DNA of 54,664 nucleotides, from positions 1-54,664 of the forward strand of contig JBBIND010000019.1 in NCBI GenBank assembly GCA_037444075.1, written 5' to 3'. This document shows positions 1 through 7,418 of the stretch, piece by piece. Below the pieces are notes generated by a model, which saw nothing but the letters and a program-made list of their open reading frames with translations, ran no database searches and was not told where the DNA came from. The position numbers and the translations under genes are program-made. Numbering within the stretch: the first letter of the stretch is position 1; each line of letters begins with the position of its first letter. The DNA comes from JBBIND01 sp037444075 (GTDB lineage: Bacteria > Acidobacteriota > Terriglobia > Bryobacterales > Bryobacteraceae).

Positions 1-3000
1 GACGTCCTCAACGTGCTCGTCGAGATGGAAATCGGCACGCTGACGGAGAGTGTCACGGTTACCGCCGAAGCTCCGCTGCTCGAATCGACTTCTTCCAGCG
101 TCGGCCAGGTGATTGACCACCGGCGCCTCCTCGACCTGCCGCTGGCGGGAGGCAATCCCCTCTACCTCGCTCAGATGGCTCCCGGCGTCATCTCTACAAA
201 CCCTCCGACGCATGGATGGCTTCCGCACGCGGTGGACTCGGTTTCCAACATCGCCACAAATGGGACCCGCACGCGCTCGAGTGAATTCACGCTGGACGGC
301 ATCCCCAACATGACGCAGAGCGGCATCACCTCGTTCGCGCCGCCCCCGGAGATGGTGCAGGAATTCCGCGTGCAGACGTCCACCTTCGACGCCACTGTCG
401 GACGCTTCACCGGCGCCTACATCAACATGGTCATCAAGAGCGGCTCAAACTCGCCGCACGGCAACCTGTTCTTCTCTCACGTCAGCCGCCCGCTGATGAC
501 CAAGGACTTCTTCACCAACCGGCAAATCTACGATACCCGTACCGGACCTGTCACACCGGAGAAAATTGCCGCCGCCTGGCCTTTCGTGCGCACTAACCGC
601 TATAGGGCAAACGCCAGCGGACCGGTCTACCTGCCTAAGATCTACAACGGGCGCAACCGGACGTTCTGGACTTACGGCGTCGATGTGCTGGACCGAATTC
701 GTCCGGAGAGAAGTTCGTTCACTGTGCCAACAGCCGAGCAACGGAATGGAGATTTCTCGTCCCTGCTGGCGCTCGGATCGCAGTATCAGCTCTACGACCC
801 GGCCACCATCGCCCCGGCAGCCTCCGGCAGATTCAGTCGGCAGCCCTTGCCGGGCAATCGGATTCCCGCCAGCCGCCTGGACCCGATGGCCAGGAAGCTC
901 ATGGCTTATTACCCGGCCCCGAACGCCACCGGAACTGCGGATGGCCGCAATAACTACTCCGACCCGCAGCCGCGCATCATCGACTACCATAGCCAGACGC
1001 TCCGCGTGGATCAATCCGTCAATGAAAGCTATCGCTTCTATGCTTCTCTGAGCTGGTCATTCCTGGAAGAGTCGTGGGGCAACGCGTTTCACAACGAGAC
1101 GAGCGGTCTGTTGCGCAACCGCAAGCACCGCGGGATTGCGCTGGACCATGTGCTGACGCTCCGCCCGAACCTGATCCTGAACCTCCGCTACGGGCTGACC
1201 CGCTTTGTACTGGATGACCGGCCCGCCAGCAAGGGATTCAACCTAACGCAGCTGGGCTTCCCCGCCTCATTGGTGAGCAGACTGGATTCCGCCGTCACCA
1301 GTTTCCCTGACATCCAAATCGACGGTTACGCCAATCTCGGCGCTGACAGCGGAGCCGTGCCCGTCACCAACTACCATACAGCGGCCGGGACGGCGACTTA
1401 CATAAAGGGCAACCACAGCATACGTTTCGGCGGCGAGTACCGCCTGCTTCAGGAGAATGCCTACAACTACGGAGCCGTCTCGCCGAGGATCGAGTTTGCC
1501 ACGCTGTGGACACGCGGTCCGCTCGACAACTCGCCCGCGGCCCCGATCGGGCAGGGGCTGGCGTCCTTTCTGTTCGGCCTGCCCACCACAGGCTACATCG
1601 ACCGCAACGCCAGCTACGCCGAGCAGTCCAGCTTCTACTCCTTCTTCCTGCACGACGACTGGAAGCTTACCCGAAAGCTGACGCTCAATCTCGGCCTGCG
1701 GTGGGAATACGAAACACCCACCACTGAGCGCTACAACCGCAGCAACCGCGGCTTTGACTTCCTGACCTCCAACCCGATCGAAGCTCGAGCCCGGGAAAAC
1801 TACGCTCGGAACCCCATCCCCGAAATTGCGCCCCAGAATTTCCGTGTCTTGGGTGGATTACTCTTCACTGGCGTGAGTGGCGTGCCGCGAGGGCTTTGGG
1901 ACCCGGACCGCAACAATTTCAACCCGCGCATCGGCCTGGCATATTCGATTCGGCCGAGGATGGTCCTGCGCGCCGGATACGGGATCTTCTTTGAATCGCT
2001 TGGCGTGGACCGCATCGACGTCGGCCAGCAGGGCTTCAGCCAGCGCACCACACTGGTACCCAGCCTCGACAACGGGTTGACTTTTCAGGCCACCCTGGCC
2101 AATCCCTTCCCCGCCGGCTTCATCGAACCCGCGGGCGCCTCCGGCGGATTGGCGACATTCCTCGGCCGCGCTCCCTCCTTTGCTCTGCCTCAGCGCCGGA
2201 CCGGCTACATGCAGCGGTGGAGCCTCAACATCCAGCAGGAGTTCCCGCATCGCGTCCTGGTGGAGGCCGGCTACGTGGGCAACCGGGGTACGGGCCTGGG
2301 CGTTAGCCAGAATTTCAACGCGCTGGCAGCCAACTACTTAAGCAAGTCACCGGTCCGCGACCAGGCAACGATCGATTTCCTGAGCGCGAACGTAAGAAAT
2401 CCGTTCGCGGGTATGCCAGAGTTCGCCGGAACGGGATTGCAGGGCACAAATGTGTCACGGTCTCAATTACTACTGCCTTACCCGCATTTCACGTCGGTCT
2501 CCGCCACCCTGAACGATGGCTTCTCCTGGTATCACTCGCTGCAAACCCGTGTAGAGAAGCGCTTCACGCATGGCTACACCTTGCAGGTGGGCTATACGTG
2601 GTCCAAGTTCATGGAGGCTGTCGAGCGGCTCAACCCGAGCGACTTGCGGCCACACCATGTGATTTCGCCCCAGGACAGGCCGCACCAGCTTACCGTGAGC
2701 GGCATTTACGAATTGCCGTTCGGGCGCGGGCGCCGGTTCCTGGGTGGACTGTCGGGCTGGCGCGACCACCTGCTGGGCGGCTGGTCCGTTCAGGGGATCT
2801 ACCAGGGTCAGAGCGGTCCGCCAATTGGCTTCGGCAATATCATCTTTACGGGCAATCTGAAAGACATCGTGCTGCCGCGCGCGGAGCGGAAGGTGGAACG
2901 CTGGTTCAACACGGCTGCCGGCTTCGAGACGGACTCGCGCAGGCAGCTCGCATCCAACATCCGCACCTTTCCCCTTCGGCTGACGGGTCTGCGAGCGGAC

Positions 3001-3213
3001 GGCTTCAACCACTGGGATCTCTCTGCATTCAAGCACTTCCGGCTGCACGAGCGCCTGACCTTGCAACTGCGCGCCGAGGCGCAAGGCGCGCTGAACCACC
3101 CGCTGTTCGGCTCGCCGAACACGGCCCCCACAAACACGCTCTTCGGCCAGGTTACGGGCTTGCAGGGTACCGAGCAGCGGCGTATCGCTATAGGCTCACG
3201 GCTGACTTGGTAG
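1..3213 (+). CDS. TonB-dependent receptor, Oar-like (5' end outside window)
   Basis: Outer-membrane receptor for energy-dependent uptake of an unknown substrate. The frame is open from base 1, so the signal peptide and carboxypeptidase-regulatory domain lie upstream of the window. What remains starts at the end of that domain (TESVTVTAEAPLLES), followed by a plug-like region (FTLDGIPNMTQSG, then VKSGSNSPHGNLFF) and a long beta-barrel with repeated TLNLGLRWEYE and YTWSKFMEAV motifs of the family. It ends in an aromatic residue (SRLTW), as expected for an outer-membrane barrel. The apparent GTG at base 13 is an internal Val, not a start. Its last 26 bp overlap the convergent HTH-membrane gene. 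Substrate cannot be told from sequence. Confidence 0.93.
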   Translation, partial: DVLNVLVEMEIGTLTESVTVTAEAPLLESTSSSVGQVIDHRRLLDLPLAGGNPLYLAQMAPGVISTNPPTHGWLPHAVDSVSNIATNGTRTRSSEFTLDGIPNMTQSGITSFAPPPEMVQEFRVQTSTFDATVGRFTGAYINMVIKSGSNSPHGNLFFSHVSRPLMTKDFFTNRQIYDTRTGPVTPEKIAAAWPFVRTNRYRANASGPVYLPKIYNGRNRTFWTYGVDVLDRIRPERSSFTVPTAEQRNGDFSSLLALGSQYQLYDPATIAPAASGRFSRQPLPGNRIPASRLDPMARKLMAYYPAPNATGTADGRNNYSDPQPRIIDYHSQTLRVDQSVNESYRFYASLSWSFLEESWGNAFHNETSGLLRNRKHRGIALDHVLTLRPNLILNLRYGLTRFVLDDRPASKGFNLTQLGFPASLVSRLDSAVTSFPDIQIDGYANLGADSGAVPVTNYHTAAGTATYIKGNHSIRFGGEYRLLQENAYNYGAVSPRIEFATLWTRGPLDNSPAAPIGQGLASFLFGLPTTGYIDRNASYAEQSSFYSFFLHDDWKLTRKLTLNLGLRWEYETPTTERYNRSNRGFDFLTSNPIEARARENYARNPIPEIAPQNFRVLGGLLFTGVSGVPRGLWDPDRNNFNPRIGLAYSIRPRMVLRAGYGIFFESLGVDRIDVGQQGFSQRTTLVPSLDNGLTFQATLANPFPAGFIEPAGASGGLATFLGRAPSFALPQRRTGYMQRWSLNIQQEFPHRVLVEAGYVGNRGTGLGVSQNFNALAANYLSKSPVRDQATIDFLSANVRNPFAGMPEFAGTGLQGTNVSRSQLLLPYPHFTSVSATLNDGFSWYHSLQTRVEKRFTHGYTLQVGYTWSKFMEAVERLNPSDLRPHHVISPQDRPHQLTVSGIYELPFGRGRRFLGGLSGWRDHLLGGWSVQGIYQGQSGPPIGFGNIIFTGNLKDIVLPRAERKVERWFNTAAGFETDSRRQLASNIRTFPLRLTGLRADGFNHWDLSAFKHFRLHERLTLQLRAEAQGALNHPLFGSPNTAPTNTLFGQVTGLQGTEQRRIAIGSRLTW

Positions 3214-3547
3214 ACACCGCTCCCTGTAAGGTGTCGGGCGGGGGTTCGTGGTCGATGAACCGGCTCAGGAAGTAGATTGCGGCGCACATCAGGGAGAGCA
3301 GCGCGAACCAGTGCAAAAGCTTCTTGCGGCTGCGGCCCCACCAAGACCGGTGCCGTTTGATCGCGTGGGTCCCGCCGCGGATGAAGCGTTTCTCCCAAGT
3401 GAACAGCCGGTCCTTCGAGATGCCAAGGTTCGCCGAGATATTTTCCGCGGATTCGCCGCGCAGGAGGCGCAGGACGGCGGTGACCCTGTCCTGGTCGGAG
3501 ATGCGGTGGCCTGATTCTGCGTGCGCGTGCCGCCGCGATCGAGGCAT
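3188..3547 (-). CDS. small HTH protein with C-terminal membrane segment
   Basis: Predicted 119-aa protein. Residues ~10-60 resemble the helix-turn-helix of IS3/IS630-type transposases (RVTAVLRLLRGESAENIS, then NLGISKDRLFTWEKRF), followed by a basic stretch (KRHRSWWGRSRKK) and one hydrophobic helix (LLHWFALLSLMCAAIYFL). It therefore looks like a DNA-binding domain tethered to the inner membrane. I chose the ATG at 3547 over the upstream one at 3583 because a good promoter (TTGAGA, 17 bp, TACTAT) ends 7 nt before it. Its 3' end overlaps the receptor gene by 26 bp. It may be a domesticated transposase HTH; its target is unknown. Confidence 0.6.
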   Translation of the reverse strand: MPRSRRHAHAESGHRISDQDRVTAVLRLLRGESAENISANLGISKDRLFTWEKRFIRGGTHAIKRHRSWWGRSRKKLLHWFALLSLMCAAIYFLSRFIDHEPPPDTLQGAVSTKSAVSL

Positions 3548-3554
3548 GACAGGG

Positions 3555-3583
3555 ATAGTATCAAAAAGAGATCCGTGTCTCAA
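3555..3583 (-). promoter_or_regulatory. sigma70-like promoter of the HTH-membrane gene
   Basis: On the minus strand -35 TTGAGA (3583-3578), a 17-bp spacer and -10 TACTAT (3560-3555). The -10 ends 7 nt before the ATG at 3547, so the transcript should start at or within a base or two of the start codon (leaderless). Confidence 0.55.
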
Positions 3584-3828
3584 GGTAATTGCGGCTTGTT
3601 AGCAAGACAAAGCAGCACGAGCGTCCGGAGCCCTGACCTCTGGACTGATGAGTCCCCCAAACCTATCAGGCGGCGCAACTAGAACGCCTCCGTCCCGCGG
3701 AAATCCGTGGAAGTCACAGCGGTTGGGCACTCTGGGGTGAGTTCGTTGACAACACTGGAAATGATTGTTGAGGAAGGTGTTCAGCGCCTCGACCGGCGCG
3801 TTCTTAGAGCGTGGTGAATGCGTTCTGC
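3584..3828. other. intergenic region, no gene seen
   Basis: About 245 bp between the divergent HTH-membrane and peptidase genes. I see no convincing ORF, terminator or repeat. A short GGAC/GTCC hairpin around 3642-3655 has no T-tract. Confidence 0.5.
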
Positions 3829-3834
3829 TATACT
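3829..3834 (+). promoter_or_regulatory. -10 element TATACT before the S9 peptidase
   Basis: Near-consensus TATACT ends 7 nt before the ATG at 3842. The -35 is weak. The position predicts a leaderless transcript and excludes the upstream in-frame ATG at 3818, which would lie ahead of the transcription start. Confidence 0.45.
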
Positions 3835-3841
3835 CGGGCGC

Positions 3842-5935
3842 ATGTTAGCGTTTCGTTGTCTTTTCCTGTTGATTCTGGCCGTGGGTGGGGTGCTGGAAGC
3901 CCAGAAAGCGCCTATTACCCATGAAGACGTGTGGCTGATGAAGCGAGTGGGCGCTCCCCGACCGAGCCCCGATGGCCAACACGTAGTTGTATCCGTGACC
4001 GAACCTGCCTATGCCGCTGACGAGCAGATATCCGATCTCTGGATCGTCCCGGCTCAGGGCAGCGCCGCGCCCCGCCGCCTCACTTCAAGCAAAGCTTCCG
4101 AGAGCGGCGTAGCCTGGTCTCCGGACAGCAAACGCATCGCCTTTTCTACCCGCCGCGAAGGCGACGAGCAGCCGCAGATCTACATTCTTTCCCTCGAGGG
4201 CGGCGAAGCGCAGCGCGTGACGAACCTCTCCACCGGAGCCTTTAGCCCGAGCTTCAGCCCGGACGGAAAGAGCCTGCTTTTCCAGAGCCAGATTTACCGC
4301 GGCGCGGCCGACGACGAAGCCAACCGTAAGATTGGCGCCGAGCGTAAGGCGCGCAAGTACAACGTGCGCACCTACGAAAGTTACCCGATCAGGTTTTGGG
4401 ACCGATGGCTCGACGAAGCGCGTGCCACGCACCTGTTTGTTCTGGAGCTCCAGGAAGGCTCCAAGCCGCGGGATCTTCTGGCAAGTACTAAGCTGGCGGC
4501 TCTTCCCGGCTTTGCCGGTTCTTCGAACCCTGATACCGGTGTGGAGGATTTGAAGCCAGCGTGGGCGCCGGACGGGCAGTGGATCGTCTTCCAGGCGGTG
4601 ACCAATAAGAACGTTACTGCCTATGACTTCACGAATTCCCACCTGTACCGCATCCCCGTCAAGGGGGGTGAACCGGAGCAGATCACAACCGGCGATGACA
4701 GCTACGGAGAGGCCACATTCAGGCCCGACGGGAAGGCGCTCTACGCGCTGCATTCCCGGTCGCCGAAAGGCGGACAGCTATACAGCCTGTCGCGCCTGGT
4801 CAAATTGGCCTGGCCGCCCAAGGGCGACCCCGTCATGATCAGCGGCCAAGTGGACCGCGCCGTGGACAGTTTCGCCTTCAGTCCGGATAGCTCGACGGTG
4901 TATTTCACCGCGGAGGAGCACGGGCATGACAAGCTGTACGTCCTCCCCGCCGAAGGTGGCCAAGGACGGCTGGCCTTTGAAGTGAAATCGGGAGGCTACT
5001 CCGCGCTGTCCATTCCTCAGAAGACGGACCGGCTCGTGCTTGTCGCCAGTTGGGGGAGCATGACCAGCCCCGCCGAAGCCGTGGTGATTGACCCGCAAGC
5101 CGGGAACCACCGCGCTCTGACTCAATTCACGGCCGAGCGCTCCGCGCGCATCGATTGGCGGCCGCCCATCCACTTCTGGTTCACCTCGAAGGCCGGCGCC
5201 CGCATCCACAACATGCTGGTGCTGCCGCCGAATTTCGACGACACCAAGAAGTATCCGTTGATCGTGTTCATGCACGGCGGCCCTCACAATATGTGGAAGG
5301 ACGCGTTCTTCCTGCGGTGGAATTACCACTTCCTGGCTTCGCCGGGTTACGTCGTGCTGATGACGAACTACACCGGCTCCACCGGTTTTGGCGAGAAATT
5401 CGCTGACGCCATCAACCGCGACGTGCTCCGGGGACCAGCCAATGAAATCAACGAAGCAGCCGATGAAGCCATCCGCCGCTACCCGTTCATCGACGGTACA
5501 CGGCAAGCCGCCGGGGGCGCCAGCTATGGCGGCTACCTCGCCAATTGGATGCAGGCTACCACCACCCGCTACCGCGCCCTGTTCAACCACGCCGGCCTGA
5601 CGAACAACGAATCCATGTGGGGGACGACGGACGGCGGGTTCTTCTGGGAGCGCCGCTACGGCAGCCCGGTTTGGGAAGGCGGCGGGCAATGGCAGGCTCA
5701 GAATCCGTTCCGCTACGCGGCGAACTTCAAGACACCCATGCTGATCACGCACGGCGAGTGGGATTTCCGGGTGCCGATCGGGCAGGCGTTTGAGATCTAC
5801 AAATTGCTGAGCCGTCAGCGTGTGCCTACACGCCTGGTCGTGTTTCCGGACGAAAACCACTGGATTCTCAAAGGTGAAAACAGCAAGTACTTCTTCCAGG
5901 AGGTCTTTGCCTGGCTGGCCCGGTATTTGAAATAG
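3842..5935 (+). CDS. exported S9 family peptidase (prolyl oligopeptidase/acylaminoacyl peptidase type)
   Basis: Serine peptidase of about 697 aa that cleaves short peptides, probably in the periplasm. From the start at 3842 the protein begins with a clean signal peptide (MLAFRCLFLLILAVGGVLEAQ). Residues ~30-400 form a WD40/TolB-like beta-propeller (repeated SPDGK, WSPDSKRIAFS). The C-terminal alpha/beta-hydrolase domain carries the oxyanion segment FMHGGPHNMW and a triad I place at Ser561 (GASYGG), Asp641 (GEWDFRVP) and His673 (DENHW). The length fits the family. The alternative start at 3818 would put eight residues ahead of the signal peptide. The gene stands alone between divergent and convergent neighbours. 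Natural substrate unknown. Confidence 0.93.
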   Translation: MLAFRCLFLLILAVGGVLEAQKAPITHEDVWLMKRVGAPRPSPDGQHVVVSVTEPAYAADEQISDLWIVPAQGSAAPRRLTSSKASESGVAWSPDSKRIAFSTRREGDEQPQIYILSLEGGEAQRVTNLSTGAFSPSFSPDGKSLLFQSQIYRGAADDEANRKIGAERKARKYNVRTYESYPIRFWDRWLDEARATHLFVLELQEGSKPRDLLASTKLAALPGFAGSSNPDTGVEDLKPAWAPDGQWIVFQAVTNKNVTAYDFTNSHLYRIPVKGGEPEQITTGDDSYGEATFRPDGKALYALHSRSPKGGQLYSLSRLVKLAWPPKGDPVMISGQVDRAVDSFAFSPDSSTVYFTAEEHGHDKLYVLPAEGGQGRLAFEVKSGGYSALSIPQKTDRLVLVASWGSMTSPAEAVVIDPQAGNHRALTQFTAERSARIDWRPPIHFWFTSKAGARIHNMLVLPPNFDDTKKYPLIVFMHGGPHNMWKDAFFLRWNYHFLASPGYVVLMTNYTGSTGFGEKFADAINRDVLRGPANEINEAADEAIRRYPFIDGTRQAAGGASYGGYLANWMQATTTRYRALFNHAGLTNNESMWGTTDGGFFWERRYGSPVWEGGGQWQAQNPFRYAANFKTPMLITHGEWDFRVPIGQAFEIYKLLSRQRVPTRLVVFPDENHWILKGENSKYFFQEVFAWLARYLK

Positions 5936-5977
5936 GGCCGCGGTAGAGCAAGCCCGCGGCCGCGACAGCACCCTCAC

Positions 5978-7276
5978 TCAAGCGGAGCCCGGAGGAGCCG
6001 AGGCTGGTTTCAAGAGCAACCGCCGGGCTTCGCCGACCAGAATCAGGGAACCGGCGATGACCACCACATCGCCGGGAGGGGCGTCCAAGGACAACTCCAA
6101 GGCAGCCTCGCTGTTCGGCGTTAGGGTGACTGCGGGGTTGTCGAAGAATGGTCTCAGCGCCTCGGGCCGCAATGCCCGCGACGAGCCGGCCGAGGTCAGA
6201 ATTACACGGTTAGCGAGGGGCGAAAGTACGCTCGCCATTTCCTCCGCTGCCTTGTCCCGCATGGCTCCGAAGACCAGCCATATCCTGCGGTCGGCGTAAT
6301 GCCGTCGCAGGTACGCGGCCAGAGCCCGCGCGCCGGAAGGGTTGTGAGCGCCGTCCAAAATGACCTCAGGGGCGCTACGGACGTGTTCGAGCCGCCCGGG
6401 CCAACGGGTAGCGCGAATGCCAGCCTCAATTGCCTCTACGGATACTCCGGCGGCAAGAAGCGCGGCGACGGCGGTGAGGGCGTTTTCGACCTGATGTTCG
6501 CCGGCGAGCGGGCACTCCACGCGCACGCGGACAGGACCATGGGCAAGGAAACGGCTGCCCCGGGGATGCTGTTCCAACTCTTCGACTCGCCATTGCTTCG
6601 TTGAGGTCACCTGAATGCCGAGCTCGGCAGCCCTGCGGAGGATGACGGCTTCCGCTTCCCGTCTTTGACGCCCTACAACGACGGGCACGCCCGGCTTCAG
6701 GATGCCTGCCTTCTCGCCGGCTATCGATTCGAGGCTGGAGCCGAGGTACTTCTCGTGGTCGTAATCGACGGGCGTGATGACGCACAGCTCCGGCGTCACC
6801 ACGTTCGTGGCATCCAATCGCCCTCCGAGACCGACTTCGAGCACCACCGTTTCGGCGTTCAAGTCCCGAAACAGAAGCAAGCCCATGGCCGTGACCGTTT
6901 CGAAGTAGGTGGGGTGGGCGTCCATCGCGCCCGTGTCGGTGCTTGCCACGGCCACGCGGTGGACCCTGTCGAATGCCTCGGCAAACTGCGCCTCGGTTAC
7001 CGGCTGCCCGTTGATTTGTATGCGCTCGGTTGGCTCCACCAGGTGCGGCGAAATGAAGAGTCCGGTGCGCACTCCGGCTTCCCGGAGGCCGCTGTGGATC
7101 ATCGCGCACGTCGAGCCCTTCCCGTTCGTGCCGGCGACGTGGACAAATCGGCACGCTCGCTCCGGTTGGCCCAAGGCGTCGAGTATGGCGCGCATGCGCT
7201 CCAGCCCGAGCTTGATCCTGCCGGTTTCGTTGCCGAGCGCATAGAGGTAACGCACTGAATCCGAGTAGCTGATCAT
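5978..7276 (-). CDS. folC: bifunctional folylpolyglutamate/dihydrofolate synthase
   Basis: Cytoplasmic Mur-ligase-family enzyme (432 aa) that adds glutamate to dihydropteroate and to folates using ATP. Visible motifs are the P-loop GTNGKGST (residues 49-56), the folate-binding segment LEVGLGGRLDATN, the metal/ATP segment DYDHEKYLGSSLESIAGEKAG and the C-terminal-domain motif DGAHNPSGA. The length is normal. The start at 7276 (MISYSDSVRYLYALG) matches the usual N-terminus of the family, although I see no clear Shine-Dalgarno. A TAGAAT -10-like hexamer lies about 40 nt upstream. Convergent with the S9 peptidase, with 42 bp between the stops. Confidence 0.95.
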   Translation of the reverse strand: MISYSDSVRYLYALGNETGRIKLGLERMRAILDALGQPERACRFVHVAGTNGKGSTCAMIHSGLREAGVRTGLFISPHLVEPTERIQINGQPVTEAQFAEAFDRVHRVAVASTDTGAMDAHPTYFETVTAMGLLLFRDLNAETVVLEVGLGGRLDATNVVTPELCVITPVDYDHEKYLGSSLESIAGEKAGILKPGVPVVVGRQRREAEAVILRRAAELGIQVTSTKQWRVEELEQHPRGSRFLAHGPVRVRVECPLAGEHQVENALTAVAALLAAGVSVEAIEAGIRATRWPGRLEHVRSAPEVILDGAHNPSGARALAAYLRRHYADRRIWLVFGAMRDKAAEEMASVLSPLANRVILTSAGSSRALRPEALRPFFDNPAVTLTPNSEAALELSLDAPPGDVVVIAGSLILVGEARRLLLKPASAPPGSA

Positions 7277-7382
7277 GGCAAGAACGAACCGATTCCGTGG
7301 GGCGCTTGTCTCTCATTCTACCTTCTTGGGGTGATTCGCGCGCCGGTCAAGCCATTTAACCAGGCAACCGAAGCCGGGGCCG

Positions 7383-7412
7383 CTGACAAGCGGTGCCTGT
7401 TCTCTGTAAGAT
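7383..7412 (+). promoter_or_regulatory. promoter of the UPF0182 gene
   Basis: -35 CTGACA (7383-7388), 18-bp spacer, -10 TAAGAT (7407-7412). The -10 ends 6 nt before the GTG start at 7419, so the mRNA is probably leaderless; no Shine-Dalgarno is present. Confidence 0.5.
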
Positions 7413-7418
7413 TACAAT

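Noticed and set aside
3645..3652. CTGATGAG, the first half of a hammerhead ribozyme core
   Set aside because: The matching GAAA with flanking stems II and III is not found nearby; only a 4-bp GGAC/GTCC hairpin surrounds it.
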